This document shows positions 8,876-18,282 of a stretch of 53,302 nt of DNA, piece after piece. Below the pieces are notes generated by a model. It did not search any database and was not told the DNA's origin. It saw only the letters and a program-made list of their open reading frames with translations. Where the stretch lies: the NCBI GenBank assembly GCA_018780365.1, contig JADMJR010000066.1, forward strand, positions 1 to 53,302, in the 5' to 3' direction. The stretch's first letter is position 1, and each line of letters begins with the position of its first letter. The position numbers and the translations under genes were made by a program. This DNA comes from Acidovorax sp. (lineage in GTDB: Bacteria; Pseudomonadota; Gammaproteobacteria; Burkholderiales; Burkholderiaceae_C).

Positions 8876-10636
8876 ATGGTGCTATTTCACAGCTTTCGAA
8901 CCGCCGCCTTGACCACCGCGATGGTGGTGGCCGCCCAATCTGCAGGGGCCCAACAGCCCAGCAGTGACAACCGAGCCACTACAGGCGGACCACCGGTCGC
9001 ATCCAACCCGGCCCTGGACGCCGAGTTGTTTTACGAGATTTTTCTGGGGGAGATCAGCGCACGGACGGGCGACCCTGGTGCCGGCTATGCCTTCATGCTG
9101 GAAGCTGCGCGCCGCAGCGCTGACGGTCAGCTCTACCAACGGGCAGCAGACATCGCCCTGCAATCGCGCTCCGGCGAATACGCCCTGGCTGCGGCCAAGG
9201 CCTGGAAAGAGGCTGTACCGCAGTCGCGGGAAGCCAACCGCTATGTGCTGCAAATTCTGGTCGCCCTCAACCGGATCGGCGAAACCCCCGACCTGTTGCG
9301 ACAAGAGCTGGCCCAATCCCCTGCACGCGCCAAGGCGGCCACCTTGTCTGCTTTGCCGCAAATGTATGGGCGTGCCAGCGACAAGGCCTTGGCAGCCAAG
9401 GTCGTGGAACAGGCCCTGGTGGATGAGCTGACGAACCCCGCCACGGGCCCCGGTGCCTGGGTGTCCCTGGGGCGTCTGCGCCTGGCGGCTGGCGACAAAA
9501 GCGGCGCGCTGAGCGCAGCGCGCAAGGCGCAGGACCTGGACAATGCCAGCGAGGATGCCGCACGGCTGGCGCTGGAGTTGATGGAAGAGAACATACCGGA
9601 AGCCGAGCCCATCGTGGTCCAGGCGCTGAACAAACAGCCCATCCCTGAACTGCGAATGGTCTACGCGCGTGTTCTTCTGGGCCTGCAACGCTACCCTGAA
9701 GCAAGCCGCCAACTGGAAGCGGTCACAAAGGAAAAGCCCGATCTCGCGGAGGCATGGCTCGTGGTTGCCACGCTGCAATTCCAGGACAACCGACTGCCCG
9801 CCGCAGAAACATCACTGCAAAGGTTCATCGAACTCGCGTCGGCGTCCCCGGATGCGCAAGTGCGGCAAAAAAGCCTGACCCAGGCCTACTTGCTGTACGC
9901 ACAAATCGCCGAAAAGAAGAAAGACTTTGCAGCTGCAGAGGCCTGGCTGGGCCGCATCGACAACACCGACGAGGTGTTCAGCGCCCAAAGCCGCCGCGCC
10001 TCTCTGCTTGCGCGCCAAGGCAAGCTCGCGCAGGCGCGGGCACTGCTGCGCAACCTGCCCGGAACCTCGGTTGACGAGCAGCGCATGAAGCTGTCGGCCG
10101 AAGTACAACTGCTGCGTGAACAACACCTCTACCGGGAGGCCTACCAGGTACAGGTCGAACTGGTCGCGTTGGCCCCTGACGACGCAGAACTGGTCTACGA
10201 CCAGGCAATGCTGGCGGAAAAAGCTGGCAAACCAGACACCATGGAGCAATTGCTCAGGCAAGTGATCGCACGCCAGCCGCAATACCACCACGCCTACAAC
10301 GCGCTCGGCTACTCTCTGGCAGACCGAGGCCAGCGGCTGACAGAGGCCAAACAGCTGATCCTGAAAGCGCTGGAGTTTGCCCCCAACGATCCCTTCATCA
10401 TGGACAGCCTTGGCTGGGTGGAGTTTCGCCTGGGCAACAAGACCGAGGCAAGACGCCTTCTGGAAGCGGCCTACAAGGCGCGACCCGACGTGGAGATCGC
10501 CGCCCATCTGGGCGAGGTACTGTGGAGCATGGGCGACAAGGAAGGTGCATCCAGGGTCTGGAAAGAAGGACAGCGGGTCAGCCCTGATAACGACACCTTG
10601 AAGGAAACCCTCAAGCGACTCGGAGCCGCCCTCTGA
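8876..10636 (+). CDS. Secreted TPR-repeat protein upstream of lolB
   Basis: The protein is about 586 residues. It opens with a signal peptide (LTTAMVVAAQSAGAQQ near the cleavage site) and then consists of tetratricopeptide helices to the end. The clearest repeats are in the last 200 residues, for example QPQYHHAYNALGYSLADRG and the next two units. It is probably periplasmic or envelope-associated. The gene is coupled to lolB by a TGATG overlap, which hints at outer-membrane assembly, but no specific role is known to me. I chose the ATG at 8876 because it gives a clean signal peptide. An in-frame ATG at 8858 adds six residues. The open frame further upstream is antisense to mutM and not real. 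Confidence 0.85.
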   Translation: MVLFHSFRTAALTTAMVVAAQSAGAQQPSSDNRATTGGPPVASNPALDAELFYEIFLGEISARTGDPGAGYAFMLEAARRSADGQLYQRAADIALQSRSGEYALAAAKAWKEAVPQSREANRYVLQILVALNRIGETPDLLRQELAQSPARAKAATLSALPQMYGRASDKALAAKVVEQALVDELTNPATGPGAWVSLGRLRLAAGDKSGALSAARKAQDLDNASEDAARLALELMEENIPEAEPIVVQALNKQPIPELRMVYARVLLGLQRYPEASRQLEAVTKEKPDLAEAWLVVATLQFQDNRLPAAETSLQRFIELASASPDAQVRQKSLTQAYLLYAQIAEKKKDFAAAEAWLGRIDNTDEVFSAQSRRASLLARQGKLAQARALLRNLPGTSVDEQRMKLSAEVQLLREQHLYREAYQVQVELVALAPDDAELVYDQAMLAEKAGKPDTMEQLLRQVIARQPQYHHAYNALGYSLADRGQRLTEAKQLILKALEFAPNDPFIMDSLGWVEFRLGNKTEARRLLEAAYKARPDVEIAAHLGEVLWSMGDKEGASRVWKEGQRVSPDNDTLKETLKRLGAAL

Positions 10637-11166
10637 TGCCGCCTACCAGCAACGCGCGCGACATTACTGCGCGCACGCTGTCGCAGCCCTCACGGATGGC
10701 GTGGTGGATCGCCCTGTGCCTGCTATGGCTCGTGGGCTGCGCCCAGCCAGTGCATCGAACAGCAGCAGATGAAGACACCTGGAGTGGGCGCATCGCCCTG
10801 CAGGTCGAGGGGCAATCCTCTCAGTCGTTCTCAGCGATGTTCGAGCTGCAGGGCAATGCCCAGAGCGGGGGCCTGGTGCTTCTCAGCCCCCTGGGCAACC
10901 GCATGGCGCAACTGGACTGGAAAGACGGCCACGCGCAGCTGCACAGTGGACAGGACACGCGCACCTCCGACTCCCTGGAAACACTTTTGCAGGATGTCAC
11001 CGGCACCCGCATCCCGGTGGCCGCACTTTTCAGCTGGCTCAACGGCGAACAGGCCACAACACCGGGCTGGCAGGCAGATCTGTCGGACCTTGCCAACGGC
11101 CGGCTCACCGCACGCCGCAACCACCCTGCGCCACAAGCCACCTTGCGCATTGCGTTGACCCGGTAA
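10636..11166 (+). CDS. lolB: Outer-membrane lipoprotein receptor LolB
   Basis: LolB takes lipoproteins from the periplasmic carrier LolA and inserts them in the outer membrane. The 176-residue precursor has a hydrophobic stretch ending in lipobox LVGC, with the lipidated Cys at 35. The mature part starts soon after with SGRIALQVEG, typical of the LolB beta-barrel half-fold. It carries a PLGNRMAQLDW segment and a WLNG segment known from the family. Its ATG overlaps the stop of the TPR gene. The position just upstream of ispE is the usual LolB context in beta- and gammaproteobacteria. Confidence 0.92.
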   Translation: MPPTSNARDITARTLSQPSRMAWWIALCLLWLVGCAQPVHRTAADEDTWSGRIALQVEGQSSQSFSAMFELQGNAQSGGLVLLSPLGNRMAQLDWKDGHAQLHSGQDTRTSDSLETLLQDVTGTRIPVAALFSWLNGEQATTPGWQADLSDLANGRLTARRNHPAPQATLRIALTR

Positions 11167-11214
11167 CGGCCCGTTACCCCCACTTCGCAACCCTTTTCTT
11201 TTCTCGATCCTGCG

Positions 11215-12072
11215 ATGCAAGCCCTGTACGACGTGCCAGCTCCGGCCAAGCTCAATCTTTTTTTGCACATCACAGGGCGACGCGCCGATGGCTACCACTT
11301 GATCCAGTCGGTGTTCATGCTGGTGGACTGGTGCGATACGCTGCATTTCGAGCGCCGAGCCGATGGCGTCATTTCACGGGAGGACCTGGGCGCAGCGCTT
11401 CCCGATGAGGATCTGACCGTCCGGGCAGCACGTGCGCTGCAGTCGGCTACCGGGTGCACCCAGGGCGCGCACCTCAGTGTTCTCAAGAGCATTCCAGCGC
11501 AAGCGGGCATGGGAGGCGGCTCTTCGGACGCCGCCACCACGCTGCTCGCGCTGAACCGGCTATGGGGCCTGGGCCTGCGGCGCTCAGCACTGGAAGTGAT
11601 CGGCCTGCAGCTCGGCGCAGATATTCCTTTTTTTTTACGCGGCCACAACGCTTGGGTGGCCGGAATTGGTGAGACAATCACGCCGCTTGAGAAAGCACAG
11701 CAACTACCGCAAGCGCGCTTTGCCATCGTGAAGCCCGCAGCAGGTTTGGAGACAAAAGCAATTTTTTCGTCGCCAAGTTTGAAACGCGATTCAGATAGTG
11801 CTACAATCTTAGGCTTTGCTGCAGAACACTTTGACTTCGGTCGAAACGACTTGCAACCGGTTGCTCAGGCTCTTTGCCCGGAGGTCACACAAGCCATCGA
11901 ATGGCTCGGAGGCCACGGATTACAGGCTAGAATGACAGGCTCTGGAAGCGCAGTGTTTGCGCAAATGTCACGTGACATGGACTTGAGCGATGCCCCCAAA
12001 GGCTGGCAAGTCAAAGCATGTGAAAACCTGATGATTCATCCTCTGGCAGGGTGGGCATCAGACGAGAATTAA
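11215..12072 (+). CDS. ispE: 4-(cytidine 5'-diphospho)-2-C-methyl-D-erythritol kinase
   Basis: IspE phosphorylates CDP-methylerythritol in the MEP route to isoprenoids. The 285-residue GHMP kinase has Lys12 near the N-terminus, the glycine-rich ATP loop [11 protein letters not shown] at 97-107, and Asp136 in LGADIPFF. The C-terminal GHMP motif [11 protein letters not shown] is present. A run of nine T falls on the codons for PFF (11628-11636). The codons around residues 189-198 also form a strong promoter-like sequence reading toward the downstream tRNA-Gln. Confidence 0.96.
   Translation: MQALYDVPAPAKLNLFLHITGRRADGYHLIQSVFMLVDWCDTLHFERRADGVISREDLGAALPDEDLTVRAARALQSATGCTQGAHLSVLKSIPAQAGMGGGSSDAATTLLALNRLWGLGLRRSALEVIGLQLGADIPFFLRGHNAWVAGIGETITPLEKAQQLPQARFAIVKPAAGLETKAIFSSPSLKRDSDSATILGFAAEHFDFGRNDLQPVAQALCPEVTQAIEWLGGHGLQARMTGSGSAVFAQMSRDMDLSDAPKGWQVKACENLMIHPLAGWASDEN
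11779..11807 (+). promoter_or_regulatory. Sigma-70-type promoter inside ispE, reading into tRNA-Gln and prs
   Basis: The sequence has TTGAAA (11779-11784), a spacer of exactly 17 bases, then TACAAT (11802-11807). That is five of six matches to each consensus hexamer. The local DNA is clearly more AT-rich than the rest of the gene. It lies about 295 bases upstream of tRNA-Gln and points the same way. No other promoter this good lies between ispE and prs, so it is the best candidate for tRNA-Gln and prs transcription. Confidence 0.6.
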
Positions 12073-12102
12073 GGTTGGCTGCTTTCAGCAGTTGACCTGT
12101 GT

Positions 12103-12179
12103 AGGGGAGTCGCCAAGCTGGTTAAGGCACCGGATTTTGATTCCGGCATGCGAAGGTTCGAATCCTTCTTCCCCTGCCA
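12103..12179 (+). tRNA. tRNA-Gln (UUG)
   Basis: This is a complete cloverleaf of 77 bases with encoded CCA. It starts AGGGGAGTCGCCAAG, has anticodon stem CCGGA/TCCGG with loop TTTTGAT (anticodon TTG), T arm GGTTCGAATCC, and a 3' acceptor strand TTCCCCT with discriminator G. It lies between ispE and prs. This tRNA-Gln to prs order is common in proteobacteria. Only 47 bases separate it from the prs start, so the tRNA is probably processed from a shared transcript. Confidence 0.97.
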
Positions 12180-12226
12180 AACATTTTCTCGCATACGGGC
12201 TTTTTTTTCAGATTGCTGGGACTCTC

Positions 12227-13201
12227 ATGCAAGCCAATCACCCCGACTTCATGGTTTTCACCGGCAATGCCAATCCAGGCATGGCAGCTGAAATTGCCCA
12301 GCACCTCGGCACCACCCTGGGTGCAGCCGATGTGGGTCGCTTCTCTGACGGCGAAGTCACCGTCGAAATCAAGCAAAACGTGCGTGCGCGCGATGTTTTC
12401 GTGGTGCAGTCCACCTGCGCTCCCACCAACGAAAACCTCATGGAACTGCTGATCATGGTCGACGCGCTCAAGCGCGCTTCGGCCGAACGCATCAGCGCCG
12501 TGATCCCTTACTTTGGTTACGCCCGCCAAGACCGCCGTCCGCGTTCCACCCGCGTGCCGATCACGGCCAAGGTGGTAGCCAATATGCTGCAGGCCGTGGG
12601 TGTGGCCCGTGTGCTGACCATGGACCTGCATGCCGACCAGATCCAGGGGTTCTTCGACATTCCGGTGGACAACATCTATGCGTCTCCCGTACTGCTGGGC
12701 GACCTGCGCCAGAAGAACTACGAAGACCTGATCGTTGTCTCCCCCGACGTGGGTGGCGTGGTGCGTGCCCGTGCGCTGGCCAAGCAGCTGGGCTGCGATC
12801 TGGCCATCATCGACAAGCGCCGTCCCAAGGCCAACGTGTCGGAAGTCATGCATGTGATCGGCGAGATCGATGGCCGCAATTGCGTGATCATGGACGACAT
12901 GATCGACACCGCGGGCACCCTGGTGAAGGCGGCTGAAGTGCTCAAGGAGCGCGGCGCCAAGAGCGTGTACGCCTATTGCACCCACCCTATTTTCTCGGGC
13001 CCTGCCATTGAACGCATCGCCAAGGGCTCGGCCCTCGATGAAGTGGTTGTGACCAACACCATCCCCCTGAGCGACAACGCCAAGGGATGTTCCAAGATTC
13101 GCCAACTCTCCGTGGCCCCGCTGATCGCAGAGACGATCCAGCGCATTGCCAAGGGAGAGTCGGTCATGAGTCTGTTCTCGGACCAGGACAACCTGTTCTG
13201 A
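12227..13201 (+). CDS. prs: Ribose-phosphate pyrophosphokinase
   Basis: Prs makes PRPP from ribose 5-phosphate and ATP, feeding nucleotide, histidine, tryptophan and NAD synthesis. The 324-residue protein has the normal length. It shows the [10 protein letters not shown] segment and the flexible-loop residues in [11 protein letters not shown]. The [13 protein letters not shown] segment and the PRPP-binding signature [13 protein letters not shown] are also present. The frame is open upstream through tRNA-Gln, but the ATG at 12227 gives the normal start ([14 protein letters not shown]). Two hairpins follow the gene before rplY. Confidence 0.97.
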   Translation: MQANHPDFMVFTGNANPGMAAEIAQHLGTTLGAADVGRFSDGEVTVEIKQNVRARDVFVVQSTCAPTNENLMELLIMVDALKRASAERISAVIPYFGYARQDRRPRSTRVPITAKVVANMLQAVGVARVLTMDLHADQIQGFFDIPVDNIYASPVLLGDLRQKNYEDLIVVSPDVGGVVRARALAKQLGCDLAIIDKRRPKANVSEVMHVIGEIDGRNCVIMDDMIDTAGTLVKAAEVLKERGAKSVYAYCTHPIFSGPAIERIAKGSALDEVVVTNTIPLSDNAKGCSKIRQLSVAPLIAETIQRIAKGESVMSLFSDQDNLF

Positions 13202-13240
13202 CACGCGCCCTTCGGCGAGCGTTGCAGCCGGATTGCACGC

Positions 13241-13260
13241 AAGCCTCCTTCGGGAGGCTT
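13241..13260 (+). terminator. Hairpin after prs
   Basis: Perfect 8-bp stem AAGCCTCC/GGAGGCTT around the stable tetraloop TTCG, 39 bases after the prs stop. Only scattered T follow (GTCTGTTC), so it is a weak intrinsic terminator or a 3'-end stabiliser. Confidence 0.55.
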
Positions 13261-13284
13261 GTCTGTTCGAGAGCATTGCGTGGG

Positions 13285-13316
13285 CCTGTCGCCACCGTGG
13301 CGACACAGGTCTTTTT
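13285..13316 (+). terminator. Second hairpin with T-tract, 47 bases before rplY
   Basis: Stem TGTCGCC/GGCGACA (13287-13293 with 13299-13305) around ACCGT, extended imperfectly by CC and GG, then GTCTTTTT. The shape is that of an intrinsic terminator. Being so close to rplY, it could also act as an attenuator in that gene's leader. Confidence 0.5.
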
Positions 13317-13363
13317 AAAACGGGGTATGGCTGGTCGCGGTCGACCCTTTTCAGGAGCTAACT

Positions 13364-13999
13364 ATGAACTTCGTCGCTTTTGAGCGCGCCAAGCAAGGTA
13401 CGGGTGCGAGCCGCCGTCTGCGCAATTCGGGCAAGACGCCTGGCATCGTCTACGGTGGCACCACCGAAACCCAACTCATTGAAGTGGACCACAACGCACT
13501 GTGGCACGCCCTCAAGAAGGAAGCCTTCCACTCCAGCGTGCTGGACATGGAAGTTGCCGGCACGACCGCCAAGGTGGTCCTGCGTGACGTGCAATACCAC
13601 CCCTACAAGCAACTGGTGCTGCACATCGACTTCCAGCGCGTGGACGACAAGACCAAGCTGCACCTGAAGGTGCCATTGCACTTCAGCGGTGCTGAAGAGT
13701 CCAACGCCGTCAAGGTGGACAAGTGCATGGTCAACCCCATCGTCAACGAACTGGACGTGACCTGCATGCCTTCGGACCTGCCCGAATTCATCGCGGTGGA
13801 CCTGTCCAAGCTGGAAAAGGGCGCCTCCCTGCACCTCAAGGACATCAAGCTGCCCAAGGGCGTGACGGCCAAGATCCGTGGCGGTCAAAACAACAACCCC
13901 GTGCTGGTGTCCGTTGTGCCGCCCGTCGTGGTTGTCGATACCCCCGCTGAAGCCGCTCCTGCTGCCGATGCCAAGGGCAAGGGCAAGGGCAAGAAGTAA
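13364..13999 (+). CDS. rplY: 50S ribosomal protein L25 (general stress protein Ctc form)
   Basis: L25 binds 5S rRNA on the large subunit. The 211-residue protein is the long, two-domain Ctc/TL5 form. An N-terminal 5S-binding domain (about 1-95) contains [20 protein letters not shown] beta-rich C-terminal domain (about 96-190) follows, then a Pro/Ala tail ending in GKGKGKK. A clear ribosome-binding site, AGGAG, stands upstream of the ATG. The gene lies between prs and pth, its standard neighbours. Confidence 0.97.
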   Translation: MNFVAFERAKQGTGASRRLRNSGKTPGIVYGGTTETQLIEVDHNALWHALKKEAFHSSVLDMEVAGTTAKVVLRDVQYHPYKQLVLHIDFQRVDDKTKLHLKVPLHFSGAEESNAVKVDKCMVNPIVNELDVTCMPSDLPEFIAVDLSKLEKGASLHLKDIKLPKGVTAKIRGGQNNNPVLVSVVPPVVVVDTPAEAAPAADAKGKGKGKK

Positions 14000-14048
14000 T
14001 CTCTGATTACTGCTCAGCCGGCCAGCCCGCTCTGCGGCGCTGGCCACC

Positions 14049-14080
14049 AACGGCCCACCTTGTGTGGGCCGTTTTGTTTT
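14049..14080 (+). terminator. Intrinsic terminator after rplY
   Basis: A perfect 10-bp stem AACGGCCCAC/GTGGGCCGTT with loop CTTGT runs straight into TTTTGTTTT. It starts 49 bases after the rplY stop. This is the best rho-independent terminator in the window and separates rplY from pth. Confidence 0.88.
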
Positions 14081-14204
14081 GGATGACAGGAAAACACCCC
14101 GGCAATGTGGTGCGCCCGCGTCGGGCATGGCACCGGCACCCGCCATGGTGCATGAAGCACACCCTGGCGACTCTGCGCGCCTTTCCCCCACGGATAATCC
14201 ACCG

Positions 14205-14813
14205 ATGATCAAGCTGTTTGTAGGCCTTGGAAACCCGGGGCCAGACTACGAAGCCACCCGGCACAACGCCGGCTTCTGGTGGATTGACGCCCTGGCGCGC
14301 GAACTCAAGGCCACCCTGGTGCCCGAGCGCAGCTACCACGGGCTGGTCGCCCGCACCACCGTGCATGGCCAGAGCGTGTGGCTGCTACAGCCGCAGACCT
14401 TCATGAACCTCTCGGGCAAGTCGGTCGCATCACTTGCGCGGTTCTTCAAGATCCTGCCCGAAGAAATCCTGGTGGTGCACGATGAACTCGACATCATCCC
14501 CGGCCAGGTCAAGCTCAAGCGCGGCGGCAGCCATGCCGGGCACAACGGCCTGCGCGACATCCATGCCCAGCTGGGCTCTCCCGACTACTGGCGCCTGCGC
14601 ATCGGCATCGGCCATCCAGGGGTCAAAAGCGAAGTCGCCAACTGGGTGCTGAAAAAGCCTTCGCCCGACCAGCGCACGCTGATCGAGGACTGCATCATCC
14701 ATTCGCTCAAGGCCTACCCTGCGATGCTGGCAGGCGAGATGGACAAAGCCACCCTGCTCATCCACACCACCAAGCCCCCGCGCCCCAAGCCGCCGCGCCC
14801 CGTGGAAGACTGA
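14205..14813 (+). CDS. pth: Peptidyl-tRNA hydrolase
   Basis: Pth recycles peptidyl-tRNA dropped by stalled ribosomes. The 202-residue protein starts [11 protein letters not shown]. Asn10, catalytic His20, the FMNLSG motif (Asn68) and Asp93 in VVHDELD are all in place, followed by [12 protein letters not shown]. The C-terminus has an extra Lys/Pro-rich tail ([12 protein letters not shown]) not needed for activity. The ATG at 14205 is chosen because it gives the invariant N-terminus. The frame upstream runs through the rplY terminator and is not coding. Confidence 0.96.
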   Translation: MIKLFVGLGNPGPDYEATRHNAGFWWIDALARELKATLVPERSYHGLVARTTVHGQSVWLLQPQTFMNLSGKSVASLARFFKILPEEILVVHDELDIIPGQVKLKRGGSHAGHNGLRDIHAQLGSPDYWRLRIGIGHPGVKSEVANWVLKKPSPDQRTLIEDCIIHSLKAYPAMLAGEMDKATLLIHTTKPPRPKPPRPVED

Positions 14814-14855
14814 CCCGCACAGGCCCACCGCCACACCCGCAGGGCGGTGAAGCCA

Positions 14856-14914
14856 TTTACTATTAATTTGATAGCTTATAGCGCATGACAGGCGCGCGCT
14901 AGAGGCCTAAAAAC
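14856..14914 (+). repeat. Dispersed intergenic repeat, copy 1
   Basis: This copy has the pattern ATTAATTTGATAGCT, then TAGCGC, GGCGCGCGCTAGAGGCC and a short A run. It matches four other copies in the window (near 20961, 26003, 29553 and 49963). It lies between the converging pth and ferredoxin genes and is the only copy not upstream of a gene in its own orientation. Confidence 0.65.
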
Positions 14915-14929
14915 CCCAAAAATCCACCC

Positions 14930-15346
<417 letters not shown>

Positions 15347-15395
15347 TTAATTTTGACGCGCTTGCGCTCCACCTTTTTCCTCACGCCACCCCCCC

Positions 15396-16358
15396 ATGGG
15401 CCTGTTTTTCCTCAAGCGGTTTGTCACCCTCCTGGCCACGCTGATCGGCGCGTCCATCGTCGTGTTTCTGGTGCTGGAGATCTTGCCGGGCAATGCGGCC
15501 CAGATCCTCATGGGGCCCGATGCCTCGCCCGAGGCCGTGGCCGCTCTGGCCAGCAAGCTGGGGCTCGACCAACCCGCCAGCCTGCGCTACTGGCAATGGA
15601 TCAGCGGGCTGGTGGTGGGCAACATGGGCGACAGCTATGCCTACAGCTCGCCCGTGCTCGACCTGGTGCTGGAGCGCCTGGCGCTCACCGTGCCCCTGGC
15701 CCTCATGGCCATGGTGATCACCACGGTGCTGGCCCTGGCGGCGGGCGTGTATGCGGCATCCCGCCACAACAAGCTGGGCGACGTGGGCGTGATGGGCCTG
15801 GCCCAGATCGGCATTGCCATCCCCAATTTCTGGTTCGCCATCCTGCTGATCCTGCTGTTCTCGGTGAAGCTGCAGTGGTTCTCGGCCGGTGGTTTTCCGG
15901 GCTGGACGGAAGATGCCGGTGGCAGCCCGCTCGAAGCCCTCAAGGCCCTGCTGCTGCCCGCCATTGCGCTGGCCGTGGTGCAGGCCGCCATCCTGGCGCG
16001 CATCACACGCTCGGCCGTGCTGGAGGTGCTGCGCGAAGACTTTGTGCGCACCGCACGCGCCAAGGGCCTGTCGCAGCGCGCGGCACTCTGGGGCCATGTG
16101 CTGCGCAACGCGATGATCCCGGTGATCACCGTGATGGGGCTGCAATTTGCCAACCTGCTGGCGGGCACCATCGTGGTCGAGAACGTGTTCTACCTGCCCG
16201 GCCTGGGCCGCCTCATCTTCCAGTCGATTTCCAACCGCGATCTGATCGTGGTGCGCAACTGCGTGATGCTGCTCGCCGCCATGGTGGTCATCGTCAACTT
16301 CGTCGTGGACATTCTTTACGCCGTGATCGACCCGCGCGTGAAAGCATCGGACATCTGA
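15396..16358 (+). CDS. ABC transporter permease, DppB/OppB type
   Basis: This is the first membrane subunit of a peptide/nickel-family importer. The 320-residue protein has a membrane helix at its start (about 9-30), a periplasmic loop, and five more helices between about 95 and 310. The EAA loop, which contacts the ATPase, reads EDFVRTARAKGLSQ, with LRNAMIPVIT after it. It leads a run of five genes on one strand: permease, permease, ATPase, ATPase, binding protein. The substrate is probably a di- or oligopeptide or similar amide, but cannot be told from sequence alone. Confidence 0.93.
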   Translation: MGLFFLKRFVTLLATLIGASIVVFLVLEILPGNAAQILMGPDASPEAVAALASKLGLDQPASLRYWQWISGLVVGNMGDSYAYSSPVLDLVLERLALTVPLALMAMVITTVLALAAGVYAASRHNKLGDVGVMGLAQIGIAIPNFWFAILLILLFSVKLQWFSAGGFPGWTEDAGGSPLEALKALLLPAIALAVVQAAILARITRSAVLEVLREDFVRTARAKGLSQRAALWGHVLRNAMIPVITVMGLQFANLLAGTIVVENVFYLPGLGRLIFQSISNRDLIVVRNCVMLLAAMVVIVNFVVDILYAVIDPRVKASDI

Positions 16359-16365
16359 GCGCCCC

Positions 16366-17238
16366 ATGAACGCTGCCATTCCCCCGTCCTCTGTCACCTC
16401 CACCCCCAGCTGGCTGCACCGTGCACTGCACCACCGCAGCTTTGTCATCGGTGCCGTCCTGTCGCTGCTGCTGATCCTGGCCGCCGCCTTGTCGCTGGCC
16501 TGGACGCCCTGGTCCCCCTACGAGATGGACCTGGCCTCCAAGCTGCAGCCGCCCACCGGCACACACTGGCTGGGCACCGATGCCTATGGCCGAGATGTGG
16601 CATCGCTGCTGCTGGTCGGTGCGCGCAACTCCATCCTGGTGGGCGTGATCGCCGTGGGCATTGGCCTGTCCATCGGCACAGCGCTCGGGCTGCTGGCCGC
16701 CGCCAAACGCGGCTGGGTCGAAGAACTCATCATGCGGCTGGCCGACTTCACCTTCGCCTTCCCCGCCATCCTCTCGGCGATCATGATGACGGCAGTGTTT
16801 GGCGCGGGCATCGTCAACTCCATCATCGCCATCGGCATTTTCAACATCCCGACCTTTGCCCGCGTCACCCGAGCCTCGGCCAATGCGGTGTGGTCGCGCG
16901 AATACATCCTTGCCTCGCGTGCCTGCGGCAAGGGCAGCTGGCGCATCACCCTCGAGCATGTGCTGCCCAACATCCTGTCGGTGCTGATCGTGCAGGCCAC
17001 CATCCAGTTCGCCATCGCCATCCTCGCCGAGGCGGCGCTGTCGTACCTGGGCCTGGGCACGCAGCCGCCCCAACCCTCCTGGGGCCGCATGCTCAGCGAG
17101 GCCCAGACGCTGATGTTCCAGGCCCCGCTGCTGGCCGTGTGGCCCGGCGTGGCGATTGCGCTGGCCGTGCTGGGCCTGAACTTGCTGGGCGACGGTCTGC
17201 GCGACCTGTTGGACCCTCGCCTTTCCAGAAAACGCTGA
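16366..17238 (+). CDS. ABC transporter permease, DppC/OppC type
   Basis: This is the second membrane subunit, 290 residues. An N-terminal helix (about 25-48) is followed by the family's typical HWLGTDAYGRDVAS segment, which precedes the core helices. Four to five further helices follow. The EAA loop reads SREYILASRACGKGSW, and the protein ends LGDGLRDLLDPRL as DppC proteins do. The gene starts seven bases after the first permease and stops three bases before the next ATPase, so it is tightly cotranscribed. Confidence 0.93.
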   Translation: MNAAIPPSSVTSTPSWLHRALHHRSFVIGAVLSLLLILAAALSLAWTPWSPYEMDLASKLQPPTGTHWLGTDAYGRDVASLLLVGARNSILVGVIAVGIGLSIGTALGLLAAAKRGWVEELIMRLADFTFAFPAILSAIMMTAVFGAGIVNSIIAIGIFNIPTFARVTRASANAVWSREYILASRACGKGSWRITLEHVLPNILSVLIVQATIQFAIAILAEAALSYLGLGTQPPQPSWGRMLSEAQTLMFQAPLLAVWPGVAIALAVLGLNLLGDGLRDLLDPRLSRKR

Positions 17239-17241
17239 CCG

Positions 17242-18282
17242 ATGACGACGCTGCTCGAAGTCTCCAACCTCCGCATCCGCCTGCAGACCCACCGGGGCCC
17301 GGCCGATGCCGTGCGCGGCGTGAGTTTTTCGCTGGCGCGCGGCGAAACCCTGGGCCTGATTGGTGAATCGGGCTGCGGCAAATCCATCACCGCCATGTCG
17401 CTCATGGGCCTGCTGCCCGACAGTGCACAGGTCACGGGCAGCATCCGCTTCGATGGGCAAGAGCTGGTGGGCCGCACCGACGCGCAGATGTGCCAAATGC
17501 GCGGCAACCGCATCGGCATGGTGTTCCAGGAGCCGATGACGGCCTTGAACCCCGTGCACACCATCGGCCGCCAGGTGGCCGAGCCGCTGCGCCTGCACCG
17601 GGGCATGCATGCCGCCGCCGCGCGCGCAGAGGCCATTGCCTTGCTAGACCGCGTGGGCATTCCCAATGCGGCGCAGCGTTTTGACGCCTATCCGCACCAG
17701 TTCTCCGGCGGGCAGCGCCAGCGCATCACCATTGCCATGGCCCTGGCCTGCGGGCCCGACCTGCTGATTGCCGACGAGCCCACCACCGCACTCGACGTGA
17801 CCATTCAGCAGCAGATCCTCGACCTCATCAGCGACCTGGTGGCCGAACGCAACATGGCGCTGATCCTGATCTCGCACGACCTGGGCGTGATCTCGCAGAA
17901 CGTGGACCGCATGATGGTGATGTACGGCGGCAGCGTGGTGGAGAGCGGCTCCACCGCGTCCGTCTTCTCGGCCATGGCACACCCCTACACCCGAGGGCTG
18001 TTCGCAGCGCGCCCCCATCTGGGTGCCGTGCACGCGCGGGGCCAGCGCCCGCGCCTGTCCACCATTCCGGGCACCGTGCCGGAGCTGGTGGATCTGCCCG
18101 CAGGCTGCCCTTTTGCGGGCCGCTGCAGCTACACCATCGACACCTGCCACAAGGATTCACCTGCGGCCACGCTGGTGGCCACCGACGCTGATGGCGACCA
18201 CGAAGTGCGCTGCCTGCGCCGCGAGGCCATTGCCGAAGCCCAGAGCGCCCAGGCCGTGAACATTGTCGAGGTGGCCGCATGA
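17242..18282 (+). CDS. ABC transporter ATPase, DppD/OppD type
   Basis: This is the first ATPase of the importer, 346 residues. Walker A GESGCGKS is at 41-48. The Q loop is in [12 protein letters not shown], the signature is SGGQRQRI, and Walker B is [12 protein letters not shown]. The H loop SHDLGVI follows. The C-terminal oligopeptide/dipeptide domain is complete and includes [20 protein letters not shown] and a second Cys about eight residues on. These cysteines are known in some DppD/DppF proteins to bind a 4Fe-4S cluster. The stop overlaps the next gene by four bases. Confidence 0.94.
   Translation: MTTLLEVSNLRIRLQTHRGPADAVRGVSFSLARGETLGLIGESGCGKSITAMSLMGLLPDSAQVTGSIRFDGQELVGRTDAQMCQMRGNRIGMVFQEPMTALNPVHTIGRQVAEPLRLHRGMHAAAARAEAIALLDRVGIPNAAQRFDAYPHQFSGGQRQRITIAMALACGPDLLIADEPTTALDVTIQQQILDLISDLVAERNMALILISHDLGVISQNVDRMMVMYGGSVVESGSTASVFSAMAHPYTRGLFAARPHLGAVHARGQRPRLSTIPGTVPELVDLPAGCPFAGRCSYTIDTCHKDSPAATLVATDADGDHEVRCLRREAIAEAQSAQAVNIVEVAA

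Noticed and set aside
11628-11636. Run of nine T in ispE as a frameshift or broken gene
   Set aside because: The frame is intact through the run (PFF in the expected DIPFF motif) and the protein has full length.
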